Part shown: positions 31,718-41,244 of the stretch, piece after piece
Numbering within the stretch: position 1 is the first letter of the stretch
Layout: the number at the start of each line of letters is the position of its first letter
DNA from: Lentzea albidocapillata
GTDB taxonomy: Bacteria; Actinomycetota; Actinomycetes; Mycobacteriales; Pseudonocardiaceae
Reading direction: 5' to 3'
Assembly (NCBI RefSeq): GCF_000719115.1
Contig: NZ_JOEA01000022.1
Span: 172,784-236,783 of the forward strand
Length of the DNA: 64,000 nt
Program-made: the position numbers and the translations under genes
Notes under the pieces: generated by a model
What the model saw: only the letters and a program-made list of their open reading frames with translations
Database searches by the model: none
Told to the model about the DNA's origin: nothing

Positions 31718-33370
31718 GTGTCCGTGCTGACAGCCAGGAATATTTCGCTGTCGTTCGGTCCGAGGACCGTGATCTCGGAGGTTGATTTCGATGTTTCGCC
31801 TGGTGACCGCGTCGGCCTGATCGCGCCCAACGGCGTCGGCAAGTCCACGTTGCTTCGCCTGCTCGCCGGTGAGCTGATGCCGGAATCCGGATCTGTCTCC
31901 AGCACCGGAACCGTCGCGCACCTGACGCAGGAGACCCTCCACGTAGCTGGAGAGTCGCTGCGCGACCACCTCGCCCGCCGCACCGGCGTCGCGCAGGCCG
32001 AGCAGTGGCTGCAACGGGAGGCCGAAGCACTCGCGGACGGCGGCGCTGAGCGTTACTCCGACGCGTTCGACCACTGGACCGCCATCGGTGCCGGTGACTT
32101 CGACGAACGCGCTGACGTCGTCTGCGAACGCCTCGGGCTGCGGGCCGACCTGCTCGACGGCCGGGAGCCGGACGAGCTGTCCGGTGGCCAGCAGGCGCGC
32201 CTCAGGCTCGCGGCGGTCCTCCTCACGCGCGCCGACGTGCTGCTGCTCGACGAGCCGACGAACGACCTCGACGCCGCCGGGCTCGACCTGCTGGAGTCCC
32301 ACGTCAGCGCGTACCAGGGCGCGATCGTGCTGGTGAGCCACGACCGGGAGTTCCTCGCGCGCACCACGACCGCGATCGCCGAACTGGACGAGTTCTCGCA
32401 CAAGATCACCATGTTCGGTGGCGGCTGGGAGGCCTACGTCGAGGAGAAGGCGAACGCGGAACGCCGCGCGCACGAGGAGTACGAGGCGTACGAGTCCAAG
32501 CGCGACTCGCTGACGCAGCGCAGCCGGCAGGTCCGGGAGTGGTCACGCAAGGGCGTGCGCCGGGCGACGAGCGCCAGGACGCAGAACGACGAACCGGACC
32601 GCAACGTCAGGGCCGCCCACAAACGCGGCGCGGAGGGCCTGACCGCCAAAGCGTCCGTTGTGGACCGTCAGCTCGCGAGGATGGAGGAGGTCGAGGAACC
32701 GCGCGAGGCGTGGCAGCTCCGGCTCACCCTCCCGTCGGCCGGGCGTGGCAGTTCGGTCGCGTTCACCCTGCGCCAGGCCGTGGTCAGCCGCGGCGACGTG
32801 ACGCTCGGCCCGATCGACCTCACGATCGGCGCGGGCGAGCGGTGGCGGATCATCGGGCCTAACGGCTCCGGCAAGTCGACGTTGCTCGGCGCGTTGCTCG
32901 GCCGCATTCCGCTCACGCGCGGAGATCGCTCGACAGGTCCCGGTGTCGTCGTCGGCGAGGTCGACCAGCTGCGGGCCGAGTTCGCGAGCGACGAGAGCGC
33001 GTTGCGGATCGTGGCGGACGCGACCGGGCTGCCGGACGTCGAGGTGCGCACGCTGCTCGCGAAGTTCCGGCTCGGCGCCGACGCCGTGCTGCGGCCGGCG
33101 CGGGAGCTCTCACCGGGGGAACGCACCCGCGCGGGCTTGGCCTTGTTGCAAGCCAGTGGCACGACCTGTTTGGTCCTGGACGAACCTACGAACCACCTCG
33201 ACCTGCCGGCCATCGAACAGCTGGAACAGGCGCTCGAAAGCTACGAGGGAACGTTGCTGCTGGTCACGCACGATCGGCGGCTCGCATCGACCGTGCGGGT
33301 GGATCACGAGATCAACGTGTGCGACCTTCTCACGTTTCCTCGTGTGAAGGGTGGAAGATATGAGTCATGA
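31718..33370 (+). CDS. ABC-F family ATPase (ribosome-associated, antibiotic-resistance type)
   Basis: A 550-residue soluble protein with two ABC ATPase domains and no membrane segments. Domain 1: GPNG-type Walker A APNGVGKST, signature LSGGQQARL, Walker B VLLLDEPTNDLD. Domain 2: GPNGSGKST, a divergent LSPGERTRAGL signature, CLVLDEPTNHLD. A charged coiled linker of about 80 residues lies between them, as in ABC-F proteins that act at the ribosomal exit site (MsrE/VmlR-type) or as translation factors. Its specificity is unknown. The GTG start at 31718 faces sodA. The next gene overlaps its stop by four bases. Confidence 0.9.
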   Translation: MSVLTARNISLSFGPRTVISEVDFDVSPGDRVGLIAPNGVGKSTLLRLLAGELMPESGSVSSTGTVAHLTQETLHVAGESLRDHLARRTGVAQAEQWLQREAEALADGGAERYSDAFDHWTAIGAGDFDERADVVCERLGLRADLLDGREPDELSGGQQARLRLAAVLLTRADVLLLDEPTNDLDAAGLDLLESHVSAYQGAIVLVSHDREFLARTTTAIAELDEFSHKITMFGGGWEAYVEEKANAERRAHEEYEAYESKRDSLTQRSRQVREWSRKGVRRATSARTQNDEPDRNVRAAHKRGAEGLTAKASVVDRQLARMEEVEEPREAWQLRLTLPSAGRGSSVAFTLRQAVVSRGDVTLGPIDLTIGAGERWRIIGPNGSGKSTLLGALLGRIPLTRGDRSTGPGVVVGEVDQLRAEFASDESALRIVADATGLPDVEVRTLLAKFRLGADAVLRPARELSPGERTRAGLALLQASGTTCLVLDEPTNHLDLPAIEQLEQALESYEGTLLLVTHDRRLASTVRVDHEINVCDLLTFPRVKGGRYES

Positions 33371-33777
33371 CCACCGAGGAGGACTGGCCGGTCGAACAGA
33401 CCTGGTCGATGCGCAACACCCACTGGCACGCCTATGTGGAGCACACGTCACTCGATCACGCCTCTCCTCGGCAGGTTCGGCTGGAACGCACCCCAGAGGA
33501 AGTGCTGACGTCGCCGGCCGAGGTCGCCGCGTGGCTGGAGGTCAACCTCCGCAGCGCGACGAGGCCCGAGGAGACCGGAAAGAAACGAGTGAAGGACGAA
33601 CGCGACTTCACCGACTCGAACCGCGTGCACGCCTCGCTGGCGTCGCGCGGTGAGTCGATCTACACCGGAGTGAAGGGCGAGCTGACGCTGGCGGTCGAGG
33701 CCGTGACGCCGGACGAGTGCCGGACTTCCCATGACGGTGCGGACGTCGCGCCGTTGAAGGCAGGTCGCCGCCGTTAG
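33367..33777 (+). CDS. Hypothetical protein coupled to the ABC-F gene
   Basis: A 136-residue soluble, charged protein that I do not recognise. It begins at ATG 33367 inside the ABC-F stop codon (ATGA), so it should be co-translated. Visible features: a Trp-rich start (EEDWPVEQTWSMRNTHWHAYVEH), VTSPAEVAAWLEVNLRS-like amphipathic helix, and a basic C-terminus ending GRRR. No signal peptide or membrane segment. A role linked to the ribosome or to the ABC-F protein is only a guess from the overlap. Confidence 0.65.
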   Translation: MTTEEDWPVEQTWSMRNTHWHAYVEHTSLDHASPRQVRLERTPEEVLTSPAEVAAWLEVNLRSATRPEETGKKRVKDERDFTDSNRVHASLASRGESIYTGVKGELTLAVEAVTPDECRTSHDGADVAPLKAGRRR

Positions 33778-33877
33778 GTTGTTCCCCGGAGATCACGCTC
33801 TGGGGTTTGTCGCGGAGGGTAGGCCGGTCGCGGGGACCGGCCTATCCAACGAGTTCCAGCAGTTGCTCAGGTGGGGC

Positions 33878-35374
33878 CTAGCCGACGTGCCACGTGTGCA
33901 CGGGCTCGCCCGCGTGCATCAGCTCCATGTACCGCTTGAGCATCCCGGAGAGCGCCGCGTCTCTCGACATGCCGCGTTCTTCCAGCAGCGCAACGGTTTC
34001 CCGCTGCCAGGACGATCCCGTGCGCCGCGCCAGGCAGCGCTGCTCGATCACACCGAGGTAGCGTTCGCGGGCGTCGTCGGAGACGCCGCAGTCGCGCAGG
34101 CCCTCGTGCGCCATCGGCAGGAGCCGCCGCAACACGAGCTCGTCCGGCGGGATCCAGCCGATGCCCGGCCAGTACAGCTGAGCATGCATGCCGTGCCTGG
34201 CGCCGGTGTAGAGGTTCTCCTCGGCCGCCTGGAACGACATCTGCGTCCACAGTGGACGCTCCTGCGAGGTGAGCGCGCGCTGGGCACCGTAGAAGAAGGC
34301 GGCGTTGGCCATCGTGTCGAGCACCGTGGGGCCGGCGGGCAGGACCCGGTTCTCGACGCGCAGGTGCGGCACGCCGTCGACCACGTCGTAGACCGGCCGG
34401 TTCCAGCGCCAGATCGTGCCGTTGTGCAGGCGCAGCTCGGAAAGACGAGGCGCGCCACCGGCTTCCAGGACCTCCAACGGGTCCTCGTCGTCGGTTTCGG
34501 GCAGCAGGCTGGGGAAGTAGCGCACGTTCTCCTCGAACAGGTCGAAGATCGACGTGATCCACCGTTCACCGAACCACACGCGCGGACGGACGCCCTGGTT
34601 CTTCAGCTCGTCCGGACGGGTGTCGGTGGCCTGCTGGAACAACGGGATCCGGGTCTCGTGCCAGAGCGCCTTGCCCAGCAGGAAGGCCGAGTTCGCGGCG
34701 ATGGCGACCTGGACCCCGGCCAGGCACTGCGCGGCGTTCCAGTGCGCGGCGAAGTGCGTCGGCTCGACCTGCAGATGCAGCTGCACCGAGGTGCACGCGG
34801 CCTCCGGCAGGATCGAGTCCGCGTAGGTGAGCAGCTTCTCCGGCCCTTTGCCCGGCATCGCCGGGCCCTCCATGTGCAGCACCATCTCCTCGCCGCGGGC
34901 CTTGAAGATGGTGTCGTTGAGCAGCGCGTACCGCGGTGCCTCGGAGAGCCACTTGCGGTCGAAGTGCCGCTCCCGCAACGTGGGCAGCAGGCCGATCATG
35001 GCGAGGTTGGCGCCCGCGTCGTTGGCCTTGGAGTCCGCGCTGTCGAGCGACTGCCGCAGTTCCTCCTCCAGGCCGAGCATCTCACCCCCGGCGAGCTCTC
35101 GCGGGGGGACGTTGATCTCCAGGTTCTGCTGTCCCAGCTCCAGGGTGTAGGAGGGATCGTCGATCTTCTCGAGGACCTCCGAGTTCGCCATCGCCGGCCG
35201 CATCGCGTCGTCGACGAGGTTCAGCTCGATCTCGAGCCCCATCTGGCGACGGGGAAAGGAGAACGTGTCTTCGGCCAGCATCGTGGCCAGTGCGTCGAGA
35301 CTCCGCTGCATCTTCTCCCGATAACGCTGGCGGTCGTCTCTGGTGAAAGTGCGGCTGGACACTTCACTTCCCAT
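33878..35374 (-). CDS. Glutamate-cysteine ligase family 2 (GCS2) carboxylate-amine ligase
   Basis: A 498-residue ATP-grasp-like ligase of the GCS2 family. Features: MGLEIELNLVDDAMRPAMAN near the N-terminus (metal/ATP Glu residues), ELGQQNLEINVPPREL, TSVQLHLQVEPTHFAAHWNAAQC, and LRVENRVLPAGPTVLDTMANAAFFYG. These proteins make gamma-glutamylcysteine or similar amides. Actinobacteria use mycothiol rather than glutathione, so a product for ergothioneine or another gamma-glutamyl metabolite is possible, but no egt gene is nearby. It is a single-gene unit. Confidence 0.85.
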   Translation of the reverse strand: MGSEVSSRTFTRDDRQRYREKMQRSLDALATMLAEDTFSFPRRQMGLEIELNLVDDAMRPAMANSEVLEKIDDPSYTLELGQQNLEINVPPRELAGGEMLGLEEELRQSLDSADSKANDAGANLAMIGLLPTLRERHFDRKWLSEAPRYALLNDTIFKARGEEMVLHMEGPAMPGKGPEKLLTYADSILPEAACTSVQLHLQVEPTHFAAHWNAAQCLAGVQVAIAANSAFLLGKALWHETRIPLFQQATDTRPDELKNQGVRPRVWFGERWITSIFDLFEENVRYFPSLLPETDDEDPLEVLEAGGAPRLSELRLHNGTIWRWNRPVYDVVDGVPHLRVENRVLPAGPTVLDTMANAAFFYGAQRALTSQERPLWTQMSFQAAEENLYTGARHGMHAQLYWPGIGWIPPDELVLRRLLPMAHEGLRDCGVSDDARERYLGVIEQRCLARRTGSSWQRETVALLEERGMSRDAALSGMLKRYMELMHAGEPVHTWHVG

Positions 35375-35583
35375 GCCGCTACCCCTTCGCTCGGCGCCGG
35401 TGGGCGCGGGCCAGGCGGAACGCCAAAAGTGTCACAGCGGAATCCCCCTTTACATCGCCCAAATCGGTGCTCTCTGTCACGTGGAGGTAACAACCAGCGA
35501 TCATCCGCTGGTCGGGCGTGTGCGGTTCCGCCCTCCGGCCTACCTCGCCTGTTCCACACCGGGCCGGATGCGAAACTTCCGGC

Positions 35584-36375
35584 GTGGCTGACGTGTTCGA
35601 GATCTACGACCCGGCTGATGCCCGGCTGGACGACTTCCGCGACCTGTCGACGGCCGATCGCAGGCCCGACCGGCCAGGAGGACGGGGTCTCGTCATCGCC
35701 GAAGGTGTCGTCGTGGTGGAACGTCTGCTGGCATCGCCGTACCCGGTGCGCGGGCTGCTCGGGGTGCGGCGCAGGATCGAGGCTCTGGACCTTTCTGACC
35801 TGGACGTTCCCGCCTACGTGACGTCAGCAGAGGTTATGGCGTCGGTCGTTGGTTTCCACTTGAACCGGGGTGTACTCGCGGCGGCCGATCGCGCTCCGGC
35901 GGTGTCGTTCGACGAGCTCGTCACGGGTGCCCAGCGCCTCGCCGTGCTCGAAGGCGTGGGCGACCACGAGAACCTCGGATCGATCTTCCGCAACGCCGCC
36001 GCGCTGGGCGTCGACGGCGTCCTTCTGGGCCCGGGCTGCAGCGATCCGCTGTACCGCCGCAGCGTGCGGGTCTCGATGGGGCACGTGCTGCGCGTGCCGT
36101 TCGCTACCACGGATCAGTGGCCCACGGCGCTGAACCTGTTGCGGCAAAAGGGTTATACAGTTGCCGCGCTGACGCCTCGTCCCACCGCCCTGCATCTTGC
36201 AGACGCGGGTTTGCGCGGCCGTCGCGTGGCGGTCCTGCTCGGCTCGGAGGGGCCGGGACTCACCGACGAGGCCATCGACGCCGCCGACCTGGCCGTGCGC
36301 ATCCCGATGTCGTCGGGCGTGGACTCGCTGAACGTGGCCACAGCGGGCGCGGTGGCGTTCCATGCGTTGCTTTAG
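35584..36375 (+). CDS. TrmH/SpoU-family RNA 2'-O-methyltransferase
   Basis: A 263-residue SPOUT methyltransferase with an N-terminal substrate domain (about 1-105). The trefoil-knot motifs are intact: motif 1 GDHENLGSIFRNAAALGVDGVLLG, motif 2 VLLGSEGPGLTDEAI, motif 3 RIPMSSGVDSLNVATAGAVAFHALL. It transfers methyl from S-adenosylmethionine to a ribose of rRNA or tRNA; the target is unknown. The GTG start at 35584 has poor ribosome-site support. A SpoU gene occupies a similar place in the mycobacterial rpfA-serC block (Rv0881, from memory). Confidence 0.92.
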   Translation: MADVFEIYDPADARLDDFRDLSTADRRPDRPGGRGLVIAEGVVVVERLLASPYPVRGLLGVRRRIEALDLSDLDVPAYVTSAEVMASVVGFHLNRGVLAAADRAPAVSFDELVTGAQRLAVLEGVGDHENLGSIFRNAAALGVDGVLLGPGCSDPLYRRSVRVSMGHVLRVPFATTDQWPTALNLLRQKGYTVAALTPRPTALHLADAGLRGRRVAVLLGSEGPGLTDEAIDAADLAVRIPMSSGVDSLNVATAGAVAFHALL

Positions 36376-36400
36376 AGCCTTTCGAGCCTTTTTTCAGGCT

Positions 36401-36994
36401 TTAGAGCAACGTCAGGATCAGGGCCAGCCAGGCGACGAGCACCCCGGTCACGACGCCGTACGCGACCCAGCGCCACACCGGCACGCTGCGCCCCAGCCAG
36501 ACACTCGGCGCCAGACCGCCGACAACCAGCACGTTCGCGACCAGGGCGAGCCACCGGCTCGTCTCACCCAGGCCCAGCGACAACGACACGACGGTCACCG
36601 TGACGATCGCGGCCGTGATGACGCTGACCGTGAGCCCGGTGCCCCACGGCGTCGGCTCCGGCTCGGCCTCTGTGGTGACTGCGGCCTCGACCGGCGCCTC
36701 GGGTGCGTCGACGGTGAGCAGGTCGCCGCTGACCGGGTCGGTGTAGCTGACGGGGGAGTTCATGACCGCGGCGATCCTGCCCGCGAGCTGCTTGCCCCTG
36801 CGTGAGATCAGCGCGCCGGCCACGCCGTCGGACGGCGTCTCGGTGCGCACCACCGCGTCGGCGACCTTGGCCCACTCGTGCAGTGCCTCGGCGAGATCGG
36901 CACCGAGGGGCAGGCTGTGCGGGTCGACCTCGCGCTCACCGGAATCGTCTTCTCCGGCGAGCACGGCACGGCCGTCCCGGACTCGCAACTCCAC
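36401..36994 (-). CDS. DUF2537 membrane protein
   Basis: A 197-residue protein. A cytoplasmic-type N-terminal half (MELRVRDGRAVLAGEDDSGEREVDP ... RGKQLAGRIAAVM ... YTDPVSGDLLTVD) is followed by three to four membrane segments after residue 120. The domain order agrees with actinobacterial DUF2537 proteins, of unknown role. It converges on the TrmH gene, with AGCCT/AGGCT short hairpins in the 25-base gap. Confidence 0.75.
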   Translation of the reverse strand: MELRVRDGRAVLAGEDDSGEREVDPHSLPLGADLAEALHEWAKVADAVVRTETPSDGVAGALISRRGKQLAGRIAAVMNSPVSYTDPVSGDLLTVDAPEAPVEAAVTTEAEPEPTPWGTGLTVSVITAAIVTVTVVSLSLGLGETSRWLALVANVLVVGGLAPSVWLGRSVPVWRWVAYGVVTGVLVAWLALILTLL

Positions 36995-37009
36995 AGAGCC
37001 CTCCTTGGT

Positions 37010-37470
37010 CTGGCTTTCGGGCAGAACCTATCGGACGGGGAGGGTGGGGAGAACGGATGAGGGGTTTGGGGGTGTTGGGGTCGGGGTGGCGGTCTGCCGT
37101 GCGGGCGGTCGCCTTGCGTGGGCGGGTGGGTTGGGGCTGTGCGGGTCGGTTTGCGTGGGCGTGTCGCGTTCCAGAGGGGTGGTCACCAATGCGCTCAGGT
37201 CACCTTGCGTGGGTGGCCGGGCGGGCAGGACCGGGCCGGTGCCGGTCATCGCCGCTGCGCGTCGATAGCGATTGGGGCTTGACCTTGAGCCTCTGGCGGG
37301 ATGCTTGACGGCCGGAAAAGGCCGGGCTTGGCTCGGCTCCGCCGTCGCCCGATTCGTGCGGAGGGACGCCTTGCTACGCCGTTCCGGTGGCTGGGGAGGG
37401 TGGTTTGCCATGTCTTGGTCGTGCGGTGGCCTGGCCGTGTGGCTACTGCCGTGCCATGCGGGGAGTCGTG
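37010..37470 (+). repeat. Gene-free stretch with degenerate GGTCGCCTTGCG units
   Basis: About 460 bases hold no convincing gene. The strand is G/T-rich and contains GGTCGCCTTGCG at 37107-37118, GGTCGGTTTGCG near 37145 and GGTCACCTTGCG at 37198-37209. These are members of the family that accompanies the 64-bp double hairpin elsewhere, which is absent here. The open frames crossing this region are low in codon bias and were not accepted. Confidence 0.7.
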
Positions 37471-37513
37471 AGGTCGCGTTCGCGCCAGATCCCCATTGGC
37501 GCGAACGCGACCT
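37471..37513. terminator. 17-bp perfect hairpin downstream of the ABC exporter operon
   Basis: AGGTCGCGTTCGCGCCA (37471-37487) and TGGCGCGAACGCGACCT (37497-37513) are perfectly complementary around a nine-base loop. It begins seven bases after the end of the reverse exporter gene and probably ends the exporter transcript. Confidence 0.9.
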
Positions 37514-37519
37514 TCAGGC

Positions 37520-39361
37520 CTATGCGAGCGAGTCGCGCCAGGCCGTGTGCAGGGCGGCGAACCTGCCCCGCTCACCGATCAGCTCCTCGGGGGAGCCGTC
37601 TTCCACCACAATGCCACCATCCAGGACCAGGACGCGGTCTGCGATCAGGACCGTTGACAGGCGGTGGGCGATGATGAACGCGGTTCGGTCGGCGAGCACT
37701 GTTTCCAGGGCTGCCTGTACGGCGCGTTCGGTGGGTACGTCCAAGGATGATGTTGCCTCATCCAGGACCAGTACTGCCGGGTCTGCGAGGAACGCGCGGG
37801 CGAAGGCGACCATCTGGCGCTGTCCTGCGGACAGGCGGCCGCCTCGTTTGCGGACGTCCGTGTCGTAGCCGTTCGGGAGGGCGGCGATGAACTCGTGCGC
37901 GCCCACCTCGGCTGCTGCGGCCTCGATCTCTGCCCGCGACGCAGACGGGCGGCCCAGGGCGATGTTGTCCGCCACCGAGCCGGAGAACAGGAAGTTCTCC
38001 TGCGTCACCATCACGACGGCCCTGCGCAGGTCTGTGTCCGTCACCGAGCGCAGGTCCGTGCCGTCTAGTTGCACGGAACCCGCTGACGGGTCGTAGAAGC
38101 GGGCGACGAGCTTTGCCACCGTGGTCTTGCCGGCGCCTGTTGCGCCCACCAGTGCCACGGTCTGGCCCGCCGGCACGTCCAGCGTGAAGCGGGGCAGCAC
38201 CTGCCGGGACGTGCCGGGGTACTGGAACTCCACGTCGGCGAACCGGACGGCGCTTCTGGCGTGCGGCATGGCCACCGGCGACGACGGTTCCGGTACGGAC
38301 GGCTGTTCCTCCAGGACGCCCGAGATCTTCTCCAGGGCGGCGGTGGCGGAGGAGTAGGAGTTCGCGAACATCGCCAGTTCGTCGAACGGGTCGTAGAAGC
38401 GGCGCAGGTACAGCATGAACGCCGCGAGCACGCCCAGTTCGATGGCGCCGCCCGCCACCCGGTAGGCGCCCCAGGCCAGGACGACGGCCAGTGACACGTT
38501 GCCGATGACGCGAATCGTGGCGACGAACGTGGCCATGACGCCCAGGGCGTCGGTGTTCGCGTCGCGGAACTGGCCGTTGAAGCCCGACATGATCTGCTCG
38601 TTGCGGGGCTGGCGCCGGAACGCCTGCACCGCGCGGATGCCGTTCATGGACTCCACGAACTGCACGATGATCTTGGCGATCGCGCCGCGCGTGCCCCGGT
38701 ACGCCTCCATCGAACGGCGGCGGAACCAGCGCCACAGGAAGTACAGCGGCACGAAGCCCGCGATCACGACCGACGCCAGCGGGGCGTCGAGCCAGATCAG
38801 GATCACCGCGATGCCGACCACCGACAGCGCGGCGTTGAACAGGCTGTCCAGGCCCTCTTCCAGCAGGTCCTGCAACGCGTCGACGTCGCTGGTCAGCCGG
38901 GAGATGACCTTGCCGGACGTGTACGACTCGTGGAAGCCGACCGACAGGCCCTGCGAGTGCCGGAAGATCCGGCCGCGCAGGTCCAGCAGCAGGTCCTGGC
39001 CGACCCGGCCGGAGATCCGCAGGAACGCCCAGCGCAGGAACGTCATCAGCAGCGCGCAGACCCCGTAGCCCACCACGCACCAGATCAGGATCGCCGGATC
39101 GCCGCCCACCGCCGCGGGGATGCCCCGGTCGATCGCGGCGGCGATCAGCAGCGGGCCCGCGAGCGCCGCCACGTTGCCGCTGACCACCGCGGCGATCGCC
39201 AGCGACGTGCGGGCGACGTGCGGGCGCAGCAACGAGCCCAGCAGCCTGCGCGAGCGGGCCTGCAGGCGCAGACCCGTCGAGTAGGAGATCTCCTCTATCT
39301 CCTCGGCGGCGACGCCGCGCCACTCTTCTTCAGCCGCAACAGGTGCGACAACTTCACTCAC
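37520..39361 (-). CDS. Heterodimeric ABC exporter, half-transporter with consensus Walker B
   Basis: A 613-residue type IV (MsbA-like) half-transporter: six membrane helices, then an ATPase domain. Walker A is GATGAGKTT, the signature is degenerate LSAGQRQMV, Walker B is VLVLDEATSSLD with the catalytic Glu, and the H-loop is IIAHRLS. It is the second gene of the pair and overlaps the first by four bases. The degenerate signature here and the Asp-for-Glu change in the partner would both fall in the same, non-catalytic ATP site, as in TM287/288 and BmrCD. Substrate unknown (multidrug or lipid likely). Confidence 0.93.
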   Translation of the reverse strand: MSEVVAPVAAEEEWRGVAAEEIEEISYSTGLRLQARSRRLLGSLLRPHVARTSLAIAAVVSGNVAALAGPLLIAAAIDRGIPAAVGGDPAILIWCVVGYGVCALLMTFLRWAFLRISGRVGQDLLLDLRGRIFRHSQGLSVGFHESYTSGKVISRLTSDVDALQDLLEEGLDSLFNAALSVVGIAVILIWLDAPLASVVIAGFVPLYFLWRWFRRRSMEAYRGTRGAIAKIIVQFVESMNGIRAVQAFRRQPRNEQIMSGFNGQFRDANTDALGVMATFVATIRVIGNVSLAVVLAWGAYRVAGGAIELGVLAAFMLYLRRFYDPFDELAMFANSYSSATAALEKISGVLEEQPSVPEPSSPVAMPHARSAVRFADVEFQYPGTSRQVLPRFTLDVPAGQTVALVGATGAGKTTVAKLVARFYDPSAGSVQLDGTDLRSVTDTDLRRAVVMVTQENFLFSGSVADNIALGRPSASRAEIEAAAAEVGAHEFIAALPNGYDTDVRKRGGRLSAGQRQMVAFARAFLADPAVLVLDEATSSLDVPTERAVQAALETVLADRTAFIIAHRLSTVLIADRVLVLDGGIVVEDGSPEELIGERGRFAALHTAWRDSLA

Positions 39362-41130
39362 GACGCCACCTCCTCTTCGACCAGGTCATCGTCCATACTG
39401 GACAGAAGACGCCGGTACTCCTCGTTGGTGTCCAACAACTCCCGGTGCGAGCCGATCGCCTCGATCTTGCCGTCGACCAGCAACGCCACGCGGTCGGCCA
39501 GCTGCACGGTCGACGACCGGTGTGCCACGACCAGCGCCGTCGTCTCGCTCAGCACGCGCCGCAGCGCGCCCTCCACCTCGGCCTCGGTGTGGACGTCCAA
39601 CGCGGACAGCGGGTCGTCCAGCACCAGCACCGCCGGCTTGCCGACGACCGCGCGGGCCAGCGCCAGCCGCTGCCGCTGACCACCGGACAGCGACAGGCCC
39701 TGCTCGCCGATCCGGGTCGCGAGACCCCACGGCAGGTCCTCCACGAACTCCTCCGCCTTGGCGACCCGCAACGCCTCGCGCACCTGGGCCTCGGTGACGT
39801 CCGGCAGCCCCAGGCCGACGTTCTCGGTCACCGACGCGGAGAACAGCACCGGTTCCTCGAACGCCGTGCCCACGACGGTCCGCAGGTCCTCCAGCGAGAG
39901 GTCCCGCACGTCGGTGCCGTCGATGGTGATCCGGCCGCCGGTCACGTCCGCGAGCCGCGGCACCAGCGCGGTCAGCGTCGTCTTGCCCGATCCCGTCGCA
40001 CCGACCAGTGCCACCGTCTCACCGGGACGCAGGTCGAGGTCGACGCCGGACAGCACCTCGCGGCCGTCCTCGAACGCGAACCGCACGCCCTCGAAACGAA
40101 CGTGCCCGCGCAGTGGCGTGGGCAGCGGCGCGGGCGAGGCGGGGCCGGTGATCGCGACGGGGGAGTCGATGACCTCCCAGTACCGTTCCAGCGCCGAGGC
40201 GGTCTGGTTCGTCTCCGCCAGCAACCAGCCGATGGAGTCGACCGGCCAGCGCAGGTACGCGCTCACGGCGACCGCCGCGACCAGCGCGCCGACCGTCAGC
40301 CAGCCCTGCACGATGCCGACCGCGCCGACGGCGAGCATGCCCGCGATCGACAGCTCCGGCAGCACGATCAGCACCGACCACAGCGCGGCCAGGATCGAGA
40401 TCTTGTTCAGCTCGGTCGTCCGCAGGTCACGGGCCTGCGCCAGGAACCGCTTCGACAGCTCCGGCCCGCGCCCGAACGCCTTGAGCACCCGGATGCCGAG
40501 CACCGACTCCTCGACCGTCGTGGTCAGGTCGCCGGACTGGTCCTGGGCCCTGCGCGCCACGACCTTGAACTTCGCCTCGAAGAAGTACGAGATGACGATC
40601 AACGGCAGCGCGCCGCACAGCGACACGATCAGCAGCCACGGCGAGAGCGACGCGATGACGCCCAGCCCGATCACCACGATCACGCTGTTCACGATCAGGA
40701 AGACGATCGCGAACGCCACGAACCGACGCACGGTCGTGAGGTCGTTCGTGGCACGCGACAGCAACTGACCGGACTGCCACCGGTCGTGGAACGACACCGG
40801 CAGCCGCTGCAGGTGCTGGTACAGGTCGAACCGCATGCGCGCCTCGACCTCGGCCGCCGGCCGGGCGACGACCTTGCGCCGGATGTAGAACAGCACTGCC
40901 TCGCCGATGCCGAGCACCAGCACGCCGGCGATCAGCCACGGCAGCGGACCGGTCTGTTTGTTCTGAATCGGACCGTCGACGATGCGCTGCGTCAGCAGTG
41001 GGATGCCGAGACCGCACAGCATCGCGAGCATCGTCGCCGACAGCACGACAGTCATCCTTGCGCGGTGCGGCCGCACGTACGGCCACAACCTTCGCAAGGT
41101 CCTGATCGTCGAGTTACGTTGATCGCTCAC
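39358..41130 (-). CDS. Heterodimeric ABC exporter, half-transporter with degenerate Walker B
   Basis: A 590-residue half-transporter from GTG 41130 (GGAGG nine bases before). Six membrane helices precede an ATPase domain with Walker A GATGSGKTT, intact signature LSGGQRQRLALARA, Walker B VLVLDDPLSALD (Asp replaces the catalytic Glu) and H-loop VVAHRSS. This is the pattern of the inactive-site subunit of heterodimeric exporters such as BmrC. It forms an operon with the next gene. A longer reading upstream to 41298 crosses the convergent-looking start region and has no ribosome site. Confidence 0.93.
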   Translation of the reverse strand: MSDQRNSTIRTLRRLWPYVRPHRARMTVVLSATMLAMLCGLGIPLLTQRIVDGPIQNKQTGPLPWLIAGVLVLGIGEAVLFYIRRKVVARPAAEVEARMRFDLYQHLQRLPVSFHDRWQSGQLLSRATNDLTTVRRFVAFAIVFLIVNSVIVVIGLGVIASLSPWLLIVSLCGALPLIVISYFFEAKFKVVARRAQDQSGDLTTTVEESVLGIRVLKAFGRGPELSKRFLAQARDLRTTELNKISILAALWSVLIVLPELSIAGMLAVGAVGIVQGWLTVGALVAAVAVSAYLRWPVDSIGWLLAETNQTASALERYWEVIDSPVAITGPASPAPLPTPLRGHVRFEGVRFAFEDGREVLSGVDLDLRPGETVALVGATGSGKTTLTALVPRLADVTGGRITIDGTDVRDLSLEDLRTVVGTAFEEPVLFSASVTENVGLGLPDVTEAQVREALRVAKAEEFVEDLPWGLATRIGEQGLSLSGGQRQRLALARAVVGKPAVLVLDDPLSALDVHTEAEVEGALRRVLSETTALVVAHRSSTVQLADRVALLVDGKIEAIGSHRELLDTNEEYRRLLSSMDDDLVEEEVAS

Positions 41131-41244
41131 GCGGTGAGCCCCCTCCAGGTCGTCCCCACGGTACGAAGTACGACCGACAGTCAGCATCCGGTTTTTCTCC
41201 CACCGGAGCCTCCTGTCTCGACTTAGGTCGAGGTCAAGGGCACG

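Noticed and set aside
37272..37868. 198-residue forward frame in the 37 kb gap
   Set aside because: It runs across repeat units and a perfect terminator hairpin and ends antisense to the ABC exporter gene; codon use is not gene-like.
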